64,000 bases of DNA from Mactra quadrangularis (taxonomy: Eukaryota > Mollusca > Bivalvia > Venerida > Mactridae): NCBI GenBank assembly GCA_025267735.1, contig CM046299.1:12546232-12610231 (forward strand), given 5' to 3'. Every line of letters begins with the position of its first letter. Position 1 is the first letter of the stretch. The notes beneath the pieces are model-generated. The model was given only the letters and a program-made list of their open reading frames with translations. It was not told the origin of the DNA and ran no database searches. Below are positions 36,401-51,400 of this stretch, in pieces. A program made the position numbers and the translations under genes.

Positions 36401-39400
36401 GAATGCTTATCTAAAGGAGATGTCATACATGGCTAACCGACGATTTCAAGCATTTTTGGAAATGCTAATACTTGTACTGTATACATTATTTTAAGTGCTG
36501 ATTCCCGCGTATTGGGTTTATTTTAAAAATAATTATTTCCGGACTGTAACTGTTCGGGTCGTGTGCAATTAAACCTGAATTTTACGGCGCATTGGATGCA
36601 AGTCCTTAAGTGAAATAAATTTAACAAGGATAAAATCATCAATATACATTTTGTCAATGAGTACCACAATGGATAAAATACTTGCAATAAAATCCATCCA
36701 TGACTATATCGGGTTTAAATACTTACAAGTCAGTAAATTTGGAAAATCCTCTGTTTTGAAGTGGTTTTTTGGGGGGGTCTTTTGAAAATCTTGTGCAATA
36801 AAATAGTGTGAATTATCATTGGTAAAGTCACACTATTAGTGTAGACTATAATACATTAAGTAGCACCCTGACTTGGATACTGGAGTACCAAACCCTTTCA
36901 AGAAAATAAAAATTGATGTAGATTTTTTTCTCTGTGAAGGTATAGTTTGAAGTACTGTGAGAGCTAAGGGATTATAAAATCTATAAAATCTATTCAATAA
37001 AGAATAAAGGCTTATGATGGAAAAGTTTCATTTCACCAATGCGTAATCTGACAAGAACTGGAGAGATTAAGGAAAATTTCCTGAATAAAACATGTTAATA
37101 CAACATACTCATTTAAAAAATACAATAACTGCATTTAACTTAAGTATATTAATAATATAAATGATAATTATTATACTATCAATTAATGTATTGAATATAT
37201 TATTTGTACTTGTTGAACTCATCAACATAATTAATGTTTGGAACATATATCACTTTTACTTCAAAATAACTAGTTTGTGTGTAATAATGAACTCTGTTAT
37301 TTAGATAAATCTTAGTATAACACTTTGAATCTTAACATTTGTTTATTTTCTTACAAGATATAGATAATTTGTGCATATAAAACACTTTCAACTATTTTCC
37401 AAATAATAATCCCATTCACTTGACTACATTAACCTCTTTGTTAAATCAGGTAATCAAATAAAAAAAAAGAAATATAATTTATTATTAATTAATTCTTAAT
37501 TATATCTGTAAATTTTAACCTTCATCATTAAACACCATCAGTGCAGGTAAAATTAATTTCTAAGACATTTATGATCAGCAGAAATGGGGTTTAAATACAT
37601 TATTTTCTGTTCAGTTACTATATAAATCATAGAATAGCAGCAGGGTGTTTGTCCAACTTTAATCAAAACTGTGTACTACGTAGCACACATAACAGATAAC
37701 AATGACATTGTTTAAAATCTCTCCTATATTAGAGGTTTTTTTACACACAGACTAATTAAACAATGTGATAGTCATTTTGTAACAGTTAATAGCTTTGACT
37801 AATTACAACAGTAATCATAGTAATACGTAAATTCAATCGTTCAATATTGTAAATGACTCAAGCAGATTTTTATTGTAACGAGAGTATGAAAAAAACATGT
37901 AATCGACACCATTAATAATTTCTACGGCCATTCTGCCTCATTCCCCTGATTCTAAATCATGTAGGGCAGTCATCAGTCACTGACGAAGTATGCACCTAGA
38001 AGTGGGTTAACAGCTAAATCCAGAGATAAAGCCTCTCCAGGAACAGTGAGTAGGTGGACTGACCGCTGTGATATAACCTTTATAAGGTGTTGCTACAGCA
38101 TAAAACCCAACAAAAATTGAATAAATCTAAACACAATGAATACCCCAGTACTTTCAGTGCTTTGATTTACCTGAGTAGGTGGAGTCAAATTGAAACAAGC
38201 TTATATAAATAATACTGTTTTTATAGGACTGGGAAATGTAGATGACATTTAAGTAAAATGATGTTTCACCTATACACATGTAACACTTAAGTTGGGACAA
38301 ATAAAATGCAATTGTGCAATTAATGAAATAACTATTCATTTTACAAGTTATGTTTTTTACTTCAAGACATGTTGAGATTGTTTACTAAGTGAGGAGTTGA
38401 GATTGCTGGGAGTCAATCTGTTTCCATTTTTGTTGCTATGATTTGCTTTTTTTACAACAATTTTAAAATGTTAACAGTTGATGTATACTGTATAATAATT
38501 ATATTATAAAAAGTCACCCTCTAGTGTCTTCTACTGATAATATAATGTATAATGTAAACTGTGCCAAAAAGTTAATATTCTAGAATGTAAATGTGATCTT
38601 CTAGTATTAGAAAATTTCATGCAGTTAGATGTATTATATAACTCAAGCAAAGAAACATATAATCATATTCCTTTGGTATATTTATTATACCCCCGCTTCG
38701 AAGAAGAGGGGGGTATACTGTTTTACCCTTGTCCGTGCGTTCGTCCGTCCGTTACAAAATTTCCGTTGCAGTTTTCTCAGCAACTATAACATGCAGCAGC
38801 CTAATACTTTGCATATTGCTTCATCCCATAGTCCCATGTTGTGTAAAGCGATTTCATGCTCCTTGCTCATCTACTTCCTGTTTGTCGCATATTTTTAGAT
38901 TTTTACGGGGGTATCACTAGTGAGCATTAGCTCACAGATTTACTTGTTGTATTTATAACCATCATAATCTGATCATAATAGTGTAAATGTTTGGTTGATA
39001 AAAAAGTTAGTAGTTTTATGAACTTGGTGTTTTTCTTTGTGTTTTGTATGTTTTCTTCTTGGTATTTTGGTAGGGGTTTTTCTTTGTATTTTGATACGTT
39101 TTCTTCTTTGTGTTTTTGATTTTTCTTTCTTTGTACTTTGATTTAATTTCTTCTTGGTATTTTGGTTTGTTTTCTTCTTTGTATTTTGGTAGATAGTCTT
39201 TGTATTTTGGTATGGTAGGTTTTCTTCTTTGTGTTTAAGTAGGTTTTCTTCTTTATTCTTTGTATTTTGATAGGATTTATTCTTTATTCTTTGTATTTTG
39301 GTAGGTTTTCATCTTTATTCTTTGTATTTTGGTAGGTTTTCTTCTTTATTCTTTGTATTTTGGTAGGTTTTCATCTTTATTCTATGTATTTTGGTAGGTT

Positions 39401-42400
39401 TTCTTTTTTGTATTTTGTGGGTTTTATTGCATCTGCCATGACTGAGAAAGGAGTGACAAATTCAATATAAAAAATCTAGTCTGTTATTTGGGATGATTGG
39501 TTCCTGGCTTTGGGTTTTTTTCAATTGAAGGATAATACATACTTACTGGACCTAAATTATTGGGGGGGGGGGGGGGGCGGATCTTTGATGAACATTTCAT
39601 GTATATATATTTCATGTTGTATGATAAAAATAATTTTTCTTTTTACTCTTTTTAGTTCCACCAAATTTTCCCACAATTCAAGGTTATGAAAATCAGTCTG
39701 TAATAGAAGTATCCTATGATAATGCTGTATTACAACTAGTATGTATATCAACCATGGGAAGACCAGCAGCTTCATTAAAATGGTTCAGAAATGACAATGA
39801 GATCACAGAAAATGTTGTGTATGAAAAGACAGCCATACCAAATGATAAACGTGAAGATGCCAAGAGTACATTGACTTTAAATCTAAGATATCCAGAAGAT
39901 AATGGTGTAGAATATAAGTGCCAGGCTTTCAACGATGCCATGATCAATGGACCATATAAAATAAAGAAAACTATTAGTGTTTTATGTAAGTATTATGATG
40001 AAATTTAAATAAATTTTGAACGATTATAACACATGATCTTTATGTGTCAACTGAGCGAAACACTATTGTAACTCCATTTGAAAATAGAGGGAGTTATACA
40101 ATAGTGTTTCAGTCTGCCCTTGAATTGCAGTATTGTCTTCATATAAGGACCTTTTTGTTTTAAAATTTGATTGGTTCTCACATATTGGTTCTTACATAAG
40201 CTTGTATTGACATATTTTGCTATTGAATGCCTTAGTAAGAATGAAATTGAGAAAACAAAACCTAAATTACTATTTAAGAATATCATTTGCATCGGAAGCA
40301 AAAGATGTTTCCTCTAGCGTCACTATAAGAGCTTGTTGCCTTAGCATATCGCTAGGTATCGCTATATTGCAAGTCCTAGGAAATAAATTGTAGCGAGAGC
40401 TAGCGTAAATAATCTTCGCTACCCGAGAGCGCTGTATTGAATCAAAATGGCTGCCTCCGCAGTTTTTATACTTCCTTTTCGCCAACAATATTTTTATTAA
40501 TGTTGGGCTGACTATAAATGAATTGAAATTAATTAAAAGTTGTAATTGTAGATATAATCATATGTTTTTGCAATGATTTTAGACTTTGAAAAACTTACTC
40601 GGTTTGAAAATTGCCTTATAAACATGCAATTGCAAAAAGCGTTTTCTGTACATCAGCACAGGCCACCATCTTGGTTTGTGAAATAAATAGCAAGTCATTT
40701 CTAATGAAGAATAACTACAAGAAAGTGCTTTTTCATAGCAATTCATAGCCAAAGCTTTAGGCAACAGGCCCCAAGTTTTATAAGTCCCTAAAACTATGGC
40801 CTATTTGGCCATTAGGCTCCATGTTTTTTAAATCCTCTGCAACTAACAGGTCCTACCCTCTCTTCTCTCACCAGTGGCTTTGTCATTGCAATCATAAAAA
40901 TAAATAAAAGAAATATCGCATTAATCATTTTATTAAGACAAAATTGATATCTAATAGAAATTTATGTTAACAATAATGACTGATAATGCTTAATGTACTT
41001 GTTGCTATTAGTAACGTTCATTCAAGAATGACGGTAAATCAACAAGATTTATTTGTTATTCATGCACATCACATCAATATCATTGTTATTCAAATATTTG
41101 TCGACATGATGATTTTTTATAGACGGAAAGATGATGTTTTTACCATTATAATGTATTATTATTACCATTAATTTCTTTGTTCTCTTAATATAGTAGGCCT
41201 AGCTTTGTGTATTGTGTATAGGAATCTTTTAGTACTCCGCCATTATCAGACTGGTAGGATTAAATGTACTGCCATTGTAATATTGTGCCAATCAGGAATA
41301 TTGTTATCAAACATGAATTTATTGCTATTAGTTTTTCTTATGATGGAATGGCCTTTGAACAAAACAATGATCTAAGAAAAGTCTTAGGCTGCTAATATTT
41401 GATTGCACATTGTTTTGTAAACTTTTCATTGTGTACAATTTTGATATTATTTTAACACATACTTATTGTAGGAAACTAGAATTAACAATTTCATAAAAGA
41501 GAGGGGTAAAAAAATCACTTGAATTATAGTCATTGTGAAACTTGGCGGAATGGTGAAAAAATCCTGTAAAAAATAAGATTTGATTTGGTCCGTCTAGATG
41601 CGCAGGTTTACTGCACCAATTTTCTTGCAAAACATTTGATGACATCTTCATAGTTTTCAAAATGTCTCTGGTTCTGTAAGACTTAGTTTGGTCCTGTAAA
41701 ATGTTGAACTTCACAGAACTTACTGCCCAGTAATAAACTGTTAGAGATTATAGATGACTGCATTGATCATGGTTTAAAACAGAAATCTTCAACCTCTGAT
41801 TGACATTAGAGGAATTTTTACCTTAACTGAGTGTCATAGCCTCTTTAACATCATAAAGCTTTTTATGTTAGTTTTCCAATCAGAAGTTTCATGTTCCATG
41901 GAAGCTAGTACGTTATTTAGCAAATTACAATGATTGTATCACATTTTCTAACATGTTTTTGTCGTGATAATGAAACCGGCCTTCCGCTCAACTTTCCCTT
42001 GAATCAATAACGTTAGAAATTTCTTAAGAAAGTGCCATTGGGCACCACATGGCCACATTATTCATGCGGAGAAAATTGTCTTTCTGTCTAACGATGTATA
42101 GCAAATAAAGTCCCTATTAGGCTATTTCATTTTACTAGAAAAACCATTGATGAAGATTGATTTCCGAGGCTTTACTACTCGTGCAGTATACAGTGGTATC
42201 AGTGCATAGTCGTTTTGATGAAGAAAATAAGAGTATCCCGTGACATTGATCACGACTGTGTTCTATATAGGGAATTTATTGCTACATTTGGTGTCATGTA
42301 AAGTCATTTTATTGCAATACGCCCCCTGGTGCACAGACTTGTACTTTTTGTTCAAATTTTAATGGTTTGCTTTTGTTTGTTTAAAAAGATAGGTATAAAA

Positions 42401-45400
42401 CATCACTTGTTTTTTTTCTGGGTTATAAATAAATTAAACCTGGTTACAGAATTTGATGGTGGAGAATTTTGAGAAATTGAGTCTGTTTCTTAAAGAGATT
42501 CAGACACAAAATTTTTACTTCTACTGTTCCTAATTTTGCATTCTAATTATTATCATTCTGACTGCAAGAAAGTTACCGATACATTATTTGTCTCAATATT
42601 TGTAAGATGTCTTAAATATTTTTGGGGGTCTTTGATATGGAACTATATGGGACAAAAGAAAAACAGTTTGCAAACTATTTACTTGTAAAATTGCTCTTAA
42701 TACAAAAAACTTAATACTTTTACCAAAGTAGCCTTAAGCCTGGGAGGTGTGAATATTGATTGAGCTAGCAAAAAAATATTATTTCATGTAATGGAATAAT
42801 CAGGCTAGTTCAGTCTTTGCCTTAACCCACTAGCCCAAAAAAATTGATTTGGTCTTGTGAAAAAAATACCAGGACTACAGAAAATTTATTTGGGCTTGTG
42901 AAAAAAATACTTATTTTTATACCAGTATTCAAGCTAGTTGTTAGTTTAGCTCTGTACTATATAACATAATAAATTAGACCACTGCATGCAAAGTCATTGA
43001 GGAGATGACAGTACATGTAGTTGATAAATTTAAAGCAAACATTTTAATATGCATGTTTCTTATTGCACATTGCATAAAACCTAATATTTACATATTTGAT
43101 AAATACAGTTACGTCAATTTCTGGCTACATATTTTGATTAATGAATTTTAACTATTTGTTTATGATAACATTCTCTAAACAAACTTGATATACACGTCTT
43201 AAAGAATGTCAATCAATGTTGTATTATATCTGATAATCTTCTCCGTAATTTCCCATCATGCATTAGCGTACATGATTTCTTTATTTTCTATCGTAGAATT
43301 AGGTATATATTATATGTATTAGTAAAAAAACAATAATAATGTTACAAATAAGCATGATGATATCGTGTAATTATAGACCATAATTCCTTGTAGCTGCTCG
43401 GAACTCTGGGTAATATTGGCGTCGATACCATGATTTCTTGTTGCTCGCAGGAATTCTGGGAAATATGGCGTCAGGAGTGTTTCTCGTCTTGGACAGTTTG
43501 TTTCCATCTTTATATGTCGGAATCAATATAGTCTAATTCCATCTGATACTTGTCTATAATAAAACATAACTAAAACTACAAGATATGATTTAATTAAAGT
43601 ATTTCTGGAGCATGGGTACCGATCCAGATATGAACAATAAAGTATTAGATCTTATCACCATACAAATATTGTACTAGTTGTTTCTTTTGGAACATTTTGC
43701 CAGGTTTTTTTGGTCAATTATATTAGAATTTTTGGATATTATGCAGAAAGTTTTAATAATTTTACTGTAGAGTTATTAGTAGAATATATCAGGGATGTCA
43801 AATTTAACGTTTATTTTTATTCTTTGTACAAAAATGAATTATATCGTCTTACAGGCCTTATTTGGGTTAGTTAGGGGTGGATTTCTTCCATGTCCATGAT
43901 CAATTAGACATAAAATATTAGTTAAGACCAATGCTCATAAAACTTGCGAAATTTTTCATTCATTACAATATTTTATAATTTAATAACTTTGCATGGATAA
44001 GATTTAACAAATGACTTATATTTGAAATATTATTTGTTTTTTATGTTTAATTCTTGACTTATGGGATTTAGTTCTTGACTGATGGGATCAAATTAGCTAG
44101 GGTTAAAAACAGGTATTCTGTGTATCAAAATTCTCAAGTTGGGGTCAAATTAGAGTCCTGCTCTTAGTAATTGTAAGTGATTACCTCCCTTTCATATGAT
44201 TTTGTCCAAAGGCCACAAATGTATTTAGATTCTGCCTTGGAATTGAACCCACATCCTTCGAACTTGTAAAAAGATGTCTTGACTGACTGAACCAATCTGG
44301 CAAGGGTGTTTAAGAAAAAAAAAATGTTAAATATTATTTGTATTTTATTATTTCAGTTCCGCCAGGCCAGCCAAAGATAACTGGTTATAGAGCAGACCAA
44401 GCTGTACGAGTCAATGATACCATAAAACTTATATGTACATCAGAAGGTGGCAACCCTCTAGCTCACGTAGCTTGGTTCAGGGACTCGGCACAAGTTGATT
44501 ACTCTTTTACTACAAGACAAAATCAGGCTGTCAATGAACTTGATATAATCGCAGAGAGATCTGACAATGATGCTGTGTACCGATGTGAAGCGTGGAATAA
44601 AGTTAACTCTAATTTAAGATTATCTGTTGAAAGAAAAATATTAGTACATTGTGAGTATATTTGTTTTGTAGTATGTTTTGTCAAGTTTATTTAGTGTATT
44701 TATTTATAGGTGATTTTTTAAACTTAGCATGTCAGTCTCACATTAGAAGAGACTGATAGTAAAAAACGGGGATGAATGACTATATTCAGTAGTTTTCTAT
44801 CATTTTCAACATAAAACAAGCAAGTTATATCTACGTACACTCTACTGAGTCACTCATACTAAACAGTAAATTTTGTTCTCATAAGAATAAATGACACATT
44901 AGCCTATGAGTTGTATTTGTTTACTCTGAATCGTCTGCACTAACTGTTTTTTGCTCATGACCTAGCTTATAGCACGATTCAATTTTTGTGGGGAGGATTT
45001 TGAGCTAACAATCAGAACTTTCAGGATCATGTGAGATTTTCAAGGAAAGAAAGGTAATAGTGACTTTACGGGCTGTTTGAAGTCCCTCAATTATGTCTGG
45101 GTAGAGAAATCAGCAAAAAAAAATCTTGTTTACCCTATTGCTGGTACTTGTTGTTGTAGATCACATGACTATATATTTTTAGCTTAAATTTGATTTTATA
45201 TTGGAACCATAAAATTGATTCTATTGAGTTAATTTTGTTTACATTTAATAAAGCTAGGTACCAGCAGTCAATGTTAATTAATTAAAGCATGTTCTATTTC
45301 TAACGTGTTTAGTAGGATATTTCTGGATACTTTCCCTGAGAACAATGAATCACTCAGGTTTTTTAATTCATCATGCCTACACCTTATGGGGTTAATATTA

Positions 45401-48400
45401 CAGAACCAACCGTACTTAAATCTACTCTGGTCATTAATGAAGATGTAAAACTAGTATTGATGTAAAAGCTTGCGGGAACAGTTTATATCTTTTTCCCTTT
45501 CCTCATTTCATTAATGACCAGATCTAGTTTCAAGCCCTTGTATATATCGTCAATGATAATTTTTTCTCGGGGCAGTTGTTTTTTTCATCCAGTCTTTAGT
45601 AAGATTAATGAATATCGACAAAGTTGTGATACGTTTGGTACATGTGTATTTAACATAGCATTTGGATTGTCATTTTTTTTACCCAAAATGCATTGCAGTT
45701 ATTTATTCCGTATTTTCTCCCAGAAATGGTATTTTGTCTCTGTGTGCACATTAGTGAAGCTATAGATTGCTCGTAGATAAGAATTAAATCGTTTGAAGCA
45801 AGTACGATTGCATCTCCTAAATCCTAAAAATCCTGAAGTCTGTGCTTTTATTGATGTGCGAAGATTACCGGCGTAAATCGTTTGATGCATTCTTAGTAAC
45901 GCCAATAATTCTTTCAGCCTAAGACATTCTCAGTAGGAATTGTCATATAAAAGCCTCGACTATCTTATTAAATTCTCTCATATTGGGAGAGTTTCATACA
46001 TTCGACTTAAATAATAGACGTAAATATTTGTATTAAAGGAAATAGTATGTCCGTCTATAGGAACTCTAGGGCGAGTGTATCACTAATATTATTTCGTCTG
46101 ATTGTAATGGAACAATATATTGAATTATATTTCTGTCTGGTTTTACAAGACAAAAACATACTGTTTGGTAATACTGCTGGACTAAGTATTACTTCTTGGT
46201 CACATATTGTCATATATACTTGGAGACTATTTAATATAATGAAATAAAATAATCATGAATAGTAAATTCTGTAGACTATAATAAATTCTGTAGACTATGT
46301 GATAATTTAACATTCGTTTCCAAATATGGTTAAAAATGTTAAATTATGCACATGTATTAATTTTAATGAGTGACTCTAATTTGTGACATTTTTTTAAAAA
46401 AAGTATTCCCTGTGTAATATAAACAATTCTAATACAACAAAATGCTTTTTATGTGGTTATTAGTATTTTATTTATTTTTTGGTTGATGAAAGGACTACAT
46501 TCACTCCTAGAATAAGATCCATCCATTAATACTTTTTATTCATTACAATGTTTTAAAAAGCTCTATATCAAAGTCTTTTAACTGCCCTTAGTTGCATTAT
46601 AAACCTAAAATGATCTACAATCTTTTTGTTACATTTTCTATGATGGAAGCAAAACTTGTTTTTCATGGTAAAAAGTTTCTTGTACTTACTTGTGGACCTT
46701 TTCAGCATCCAAGATTTGCAAGTTCTTTCTCATTCATTGCAAAGATGAAAGCTTTCAAGAACTGATATAGAAATTAGATTTTTGGACCCATAAAAAAGAT
46801 TCCATGTATAATTATGTAAAAGCTAATAAAATCAAGAATTGCGAGTATTTTGTCAATTTTTAATTGGACATACTATTTGTATTGCTTGCTAATAAATTCA
46901 TGAATGAAATAATTCCCCTTATACTTTTTAGGTTGTAATAACTTCTCAATTTTCATTTTTCACAGTTGCACCAAAATCTGCCACCATTACTGGTACCCGG
47001 GAAGCCAAGGCTGGAGAGACTATAACTCTGACTTGTACGACAACCAACAGTAACCCTGCAGCAGTGATAACATGGATACCTGAAGGATCGGGAACCAATG
47101 TTCGATCTCATACCAAACCTTCCCCTGATGGTGGATATATAACTATATCAGAAATCAACATCACACTGTCTGGTAACCAGACTACAGCACCTTATACTTG
47201 TTCTGTTACCAATCATGCTCTAGGAAGTTTTGTCTCTGATACAGCTACTGTAGGAGTCCTATGTAAGTATACTTATGGCTTAAAGATTTTTTATGTAGCT
47301 GCGGCCGTAGCATAGTGGTTAGCATGTCTGACTTCGAATCCCGAGATCGCGGGTTTGAGCCCAGTTGCGGTAGGTCATACCCTATAGAGTTGTCGGCCTT
47401 GTGGTAGGGCAAGTTAGTATTGGTGATGGAAAAGTGTCCAGAAAAGATTATTCCTAATCGTAGGAAGAGCTGGCCATCGTATATATGACATAAATATGTG
47501 TTGAATACAACGTTAAACCCAATTAAAAAAAAAGATTTTTTGTTTTTATATCCCTAAAACTCATTTTAGAGGTATATAGGAGTCAGCTAGTCAGTCGGAT
47601 CATTGGTCGGTCTGTAGCTTTTAATGTCGGCTCAATTTCTCAGCACCTATTGTAAGGATCTTATTCAAACTCCACATGTAGACTGGGTATTAAGTCCTGA
47701 GATATGTGTATTCTATTTTGGTTACAATCCATTGGTTTTGGAGAGTTATGGCCCTTAGATGAAAACTGTCTGCTCATTTTCTCAGCACCTATTGTAAGGA
47801 TCTTATTCAAACTTCACATGTAGACTGGGTATTAAGCAGACATGTGTGTATTCTATTTTGGTGACAATCCCTTGGTTTTGGAGAGTTATGGCCCTTAGAT
47901 GAAAACTGTCTGCTCGTTTTCTCAGAACCTATTGTACAGATTTGATTCAAACTTATTGACAAAGACCAGTTGGTGGTGTATTATCATTGATAGGTTTAGT
48001 TGAGTTTAACATCCTGTCAAGGTGACAACACATTGTGGTCATTTAAGGGAAACAACTCGCCTAACCTAGCTTTCCCGGACCTTTAGAGTCTGACAATTTC
48101 TCTATATACCTTACTTATGGAATAAAATCAACATCATTACATGGTTGATGTGAGACACAAACCAGCAACCTATTCAGCATACAAGATTGGAAATCCTATG
48201 GGTTGCCTACTGCAATAGGGACCTCTGGTTTTAATAGTTTAAACATTTTACCAATTTACTGTCTCACCACCACCTACCATTTCTACTAATTTACCCTTGT
48301 TGTACACTGGTATATAATTGCAAGTTTTTCCCTCTTGTCCACAGAAAGTGAAATCTGAAAATCCTTCCAATGATTCATAATTATGTAGGGCAGTTGTCAG

Positions 48401-51400
48401 TCACTGAAGAAAGTATGCACTTAGTAGTTGGTTTACAGCTAAATCCAGGAGAAGTTAGTAGGTTGACTGACTGCCATTATATGACCTATACATTGTGTTG
48501 CTGCAGTGTTAATCCCTACAAAAACAAACAAACAAGCTCTTGTTGATAAGCAATGGTTGATAATAAAATAGTTCTTTGTTGAAAATGATTGAAACATTGA
48601 GACAACAATAAGTATTGCTAAGGTAGGATATTTACCACTAGTAGATACCAGATATTTAGTTGTCCGCAGATATGAATATATGAGTCGGACAAGTTGTTCA
48701 TAGAAATTCCACACTCCTGCTATGCCTTATTTTTTAAGTGTTTGACTGCAAATCTTGTCAACAGGAAATTTACAGAAATATCAAGGCATGTTGATCTTGT
48801 TGACAAAATCGTCTCAAAAGATACTTTTTTCTTTAGTCTGAGAAGTTCCTATTTAGATTAGACCAAGGAATGTATTGTTGGTTGTATAGAAATTTTGTCA
48901 GGTTGTTTTCTATGATACAACTTACCAGTATATAAGATGATGCTGAGTACATACATAGCAACAGTGTTAATTACATTTTCTATTGAACCAACCTCCATGT
49001 ATAAACTGGAAACTCTCTTTGAAATGAAAATAGCATCAGCACTGACAGTGAAGACATCATTCATAATTAACACCATCAATTCAAAGCTATCAATCCAATA
49101 TAAATAATCAGAGTCTTCTATTTAAAACCATCCATCAATCAAACTGCTAACTATTTTTTGTCTATCCAATATATCATGAGAGAGCAAGCAAGCAAGTCCA
49201 ATTGTTACCAAGCTGTATAACTAGTTTATATGTGTAAATATTGTACAAGTATGGCTAGGGTCAAAAATTTGAAACATTACCTAGGTTAAACTCTTGAAAC
49301 ACAGTATAGGTTATAAAATTGAAACATGGCCTACGTTGAACCCTGGAAACCTTGCCTAGGTAAATTGCTTGCAACCTTGCCTAGGATAAATGTTTGAAAC
49401 ATGGCCTAGGTTAAACATGTGAAATGTGGCTTTGGTTAAACCCTTGAAACATAGCCAAGTTTAAACCCTTGAAACATGGCCTTGGTTAATTACCTTGAAA
49501 CATGGCTTAGGTTAAATCCTTGAAGCATGACCTAGGTTAAAACCTAAAAACATGACCTAAGGTAAACCCTTGAAAACATGGCCTTGGTTAAATGCTTGAA
49601 ACATGGTCTTGGTTAAACCCTTGAAACATGGCTTGGGTGAAAACCTAAAAATGTGACCTAGGGTAAATGCTTGAAACATGGCCTAGGTTAAACCCTTGAA
49701 ACATGGCCAAGCTTAAACCCTTGACACTTGGCCTAGGTTAAACCCTTGAAACATTGCCCTGGTAAAATCCTTGAAGCATAGCCTAGGTTAAACCCTTGAA
49801 ACATGGCTTTGGTAAAATCCTTGCACATGGCCATGATTAAATGCTTGAAACATGACCTAGGTCATATGCTTGAGTCATGGCCTAGGTTAAACCATTTAAA
49901 TTTTTTGGCCTAGGTTAAACACCTGAAACATTGCTTAGGTTAAAACCTTGGCCATTGCTTAAGTTAAACACTTGAAGCACTCGCCTAGTTTTTCTTATCT
50001 TAGCAGAGTTATAATGATCTTTTGCATAGATTTGTAAACTATTGTAGATGATGTTTTAAGGACAGAAAATGAAAATGAAAATTTCTTTTTTATGTATAAT
50101 CATAAAGTCTGTGAACTCGAGAATTATTTAAAAGTTTAACTTCAACAATTTTTGTTTAACATTAACTGATGGTTAATTGTGTTACTAATGTACATTGTTA
50201 CTTTATTTTAGATCCACCACATGCTCCTCAGATTTCTGGTTATATTGAAGGAGAGTCTATACGTGCAGGAAATCTTGTCAAGTTACGATGTACAGCACTT
50301 GGAGGTAATCCACCAGCAACCATTCAATGGTTCAAGGGTAAGTGATGTTATGTATGTGTATCTTCTCATGTTTATATATAAATGTATATGTTATATGTAT
50401 TCCAGGAGCTGGAGTCTTTAATAAATAGTGTTAGTAAAATGGTGTTATTTGTGACTCAACAAGTGACTCTTTTATATAACTCTGATGCATCATGGTCTAA
50501 AGAACTAATTCAAAACTCTGATTTATGGTCCAAACAAAGTGTTTTTTTACACATTATTGCTGAAACGCACTAAACACTGATTTAATCCTATTGTTCTTTG
50601 TATGTTTATTTTCATTGTAACAGTGAAAGTTTGTTTGTTCCATGGGGTAAAAATCAAATATTGAAATTTCCAATTCTAAATCAGTAGCTGTCGGTCACTG
50701 ACAGAAGTTTTGACAAAGTAATTGGTTAACAGTTAAGTCTTGAGATTGAGATTTTACTGGAACAGTGAGTAGATTGACTGGCCGTCGTGATATGACTTAT
50801 ACAATGAGTTGCTATGGTATGAAACCCAACCAAAAAACAAAATATCGTACCAATTGTCTCTGTCATCAACTGAATGTGTACTAAAACGTAGGAGCAGTAG
50901 TCCAGTAGTTAGATGGGCGCTTATGAATCGAGAGGTCCTAGGTTCGAATCCCACTAGGGGCACTGCTAATTTCCTTGAGCAAGAAATTTACCTGCGATTG
51001 CTTCACTCCACCCAGTAAATGGGTACCTGTAAGGGTCATGCAATGTATGCTGTGGCTGCAATCTGAGCAGTATGTTAACAGTTTGTATGTGACTGGATGA
51101 TCGGGGAAGTTGATGTCAAGAGTGGACTGAATAGTGATACTAAAAGAAGACTTCAAAAACCTTGCTTTAAATTGCTTTAACTGCTTTATTAAAACAAGAT
51201 GTTGGTTTACTTATTTCATGCAGACATTGTGGTAGCACCTAAAATAATTGCGACATAGTGTACGTGTTTCATGAACCTGAAATGATAAATCTCATTTCTT
51301 CTATTGAAATAGTAAGCTATAATTTAATAGCATACCAATGAAATTACTTTTATTGTCGACAATGTCGGGAAATATCTATTATATACAATATCGTCAAATT

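Larger units (their letters stand above)
34006..39655 (+). other. Nephrin intron 2 (5.65 kb)
   Basis: Separates Ig1 from Ig2. It holds a 74-bp tandem array, a SINE 3' part, the third mollusc-type repeat, a T-rich tandem region and a poly-G run near 39561-39577, only about 80 bp from the next acceptor. No exon is missing, because the reading frame and domain order join directly. Confidence 0.8.
39986..44356 (+). other. Nephrin intron 3 (4.4 kb)
   Basis: Separates Ig2 and Ig3. It holds a hairpin at 40056-40112, a TGTTGCC-ended element, a short direct duplication at 43380-43480 and a local duplication of TGTGAAAAAAATAC words at 42850-42912. Otherwise AT-rich with no coding signal. Confidence 0.75.
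47263..50211 (+). other. Nephrin intron 5 (2.9 kb)
   Basis: Separates Ig4 and Ig5. Most of it is repeat: a SINE starting 36 bp after the donor, a 142-bp tandem repeat, an inverted SINE, a SINE 3' part and a 25-bp minisatellite. Confidence 0.8.

Noticed and set aside
43380..43480. ZNF143-type promoter motif
   Set aside because: Only the CTGGGA core matches; the rest of the long motif is absent.
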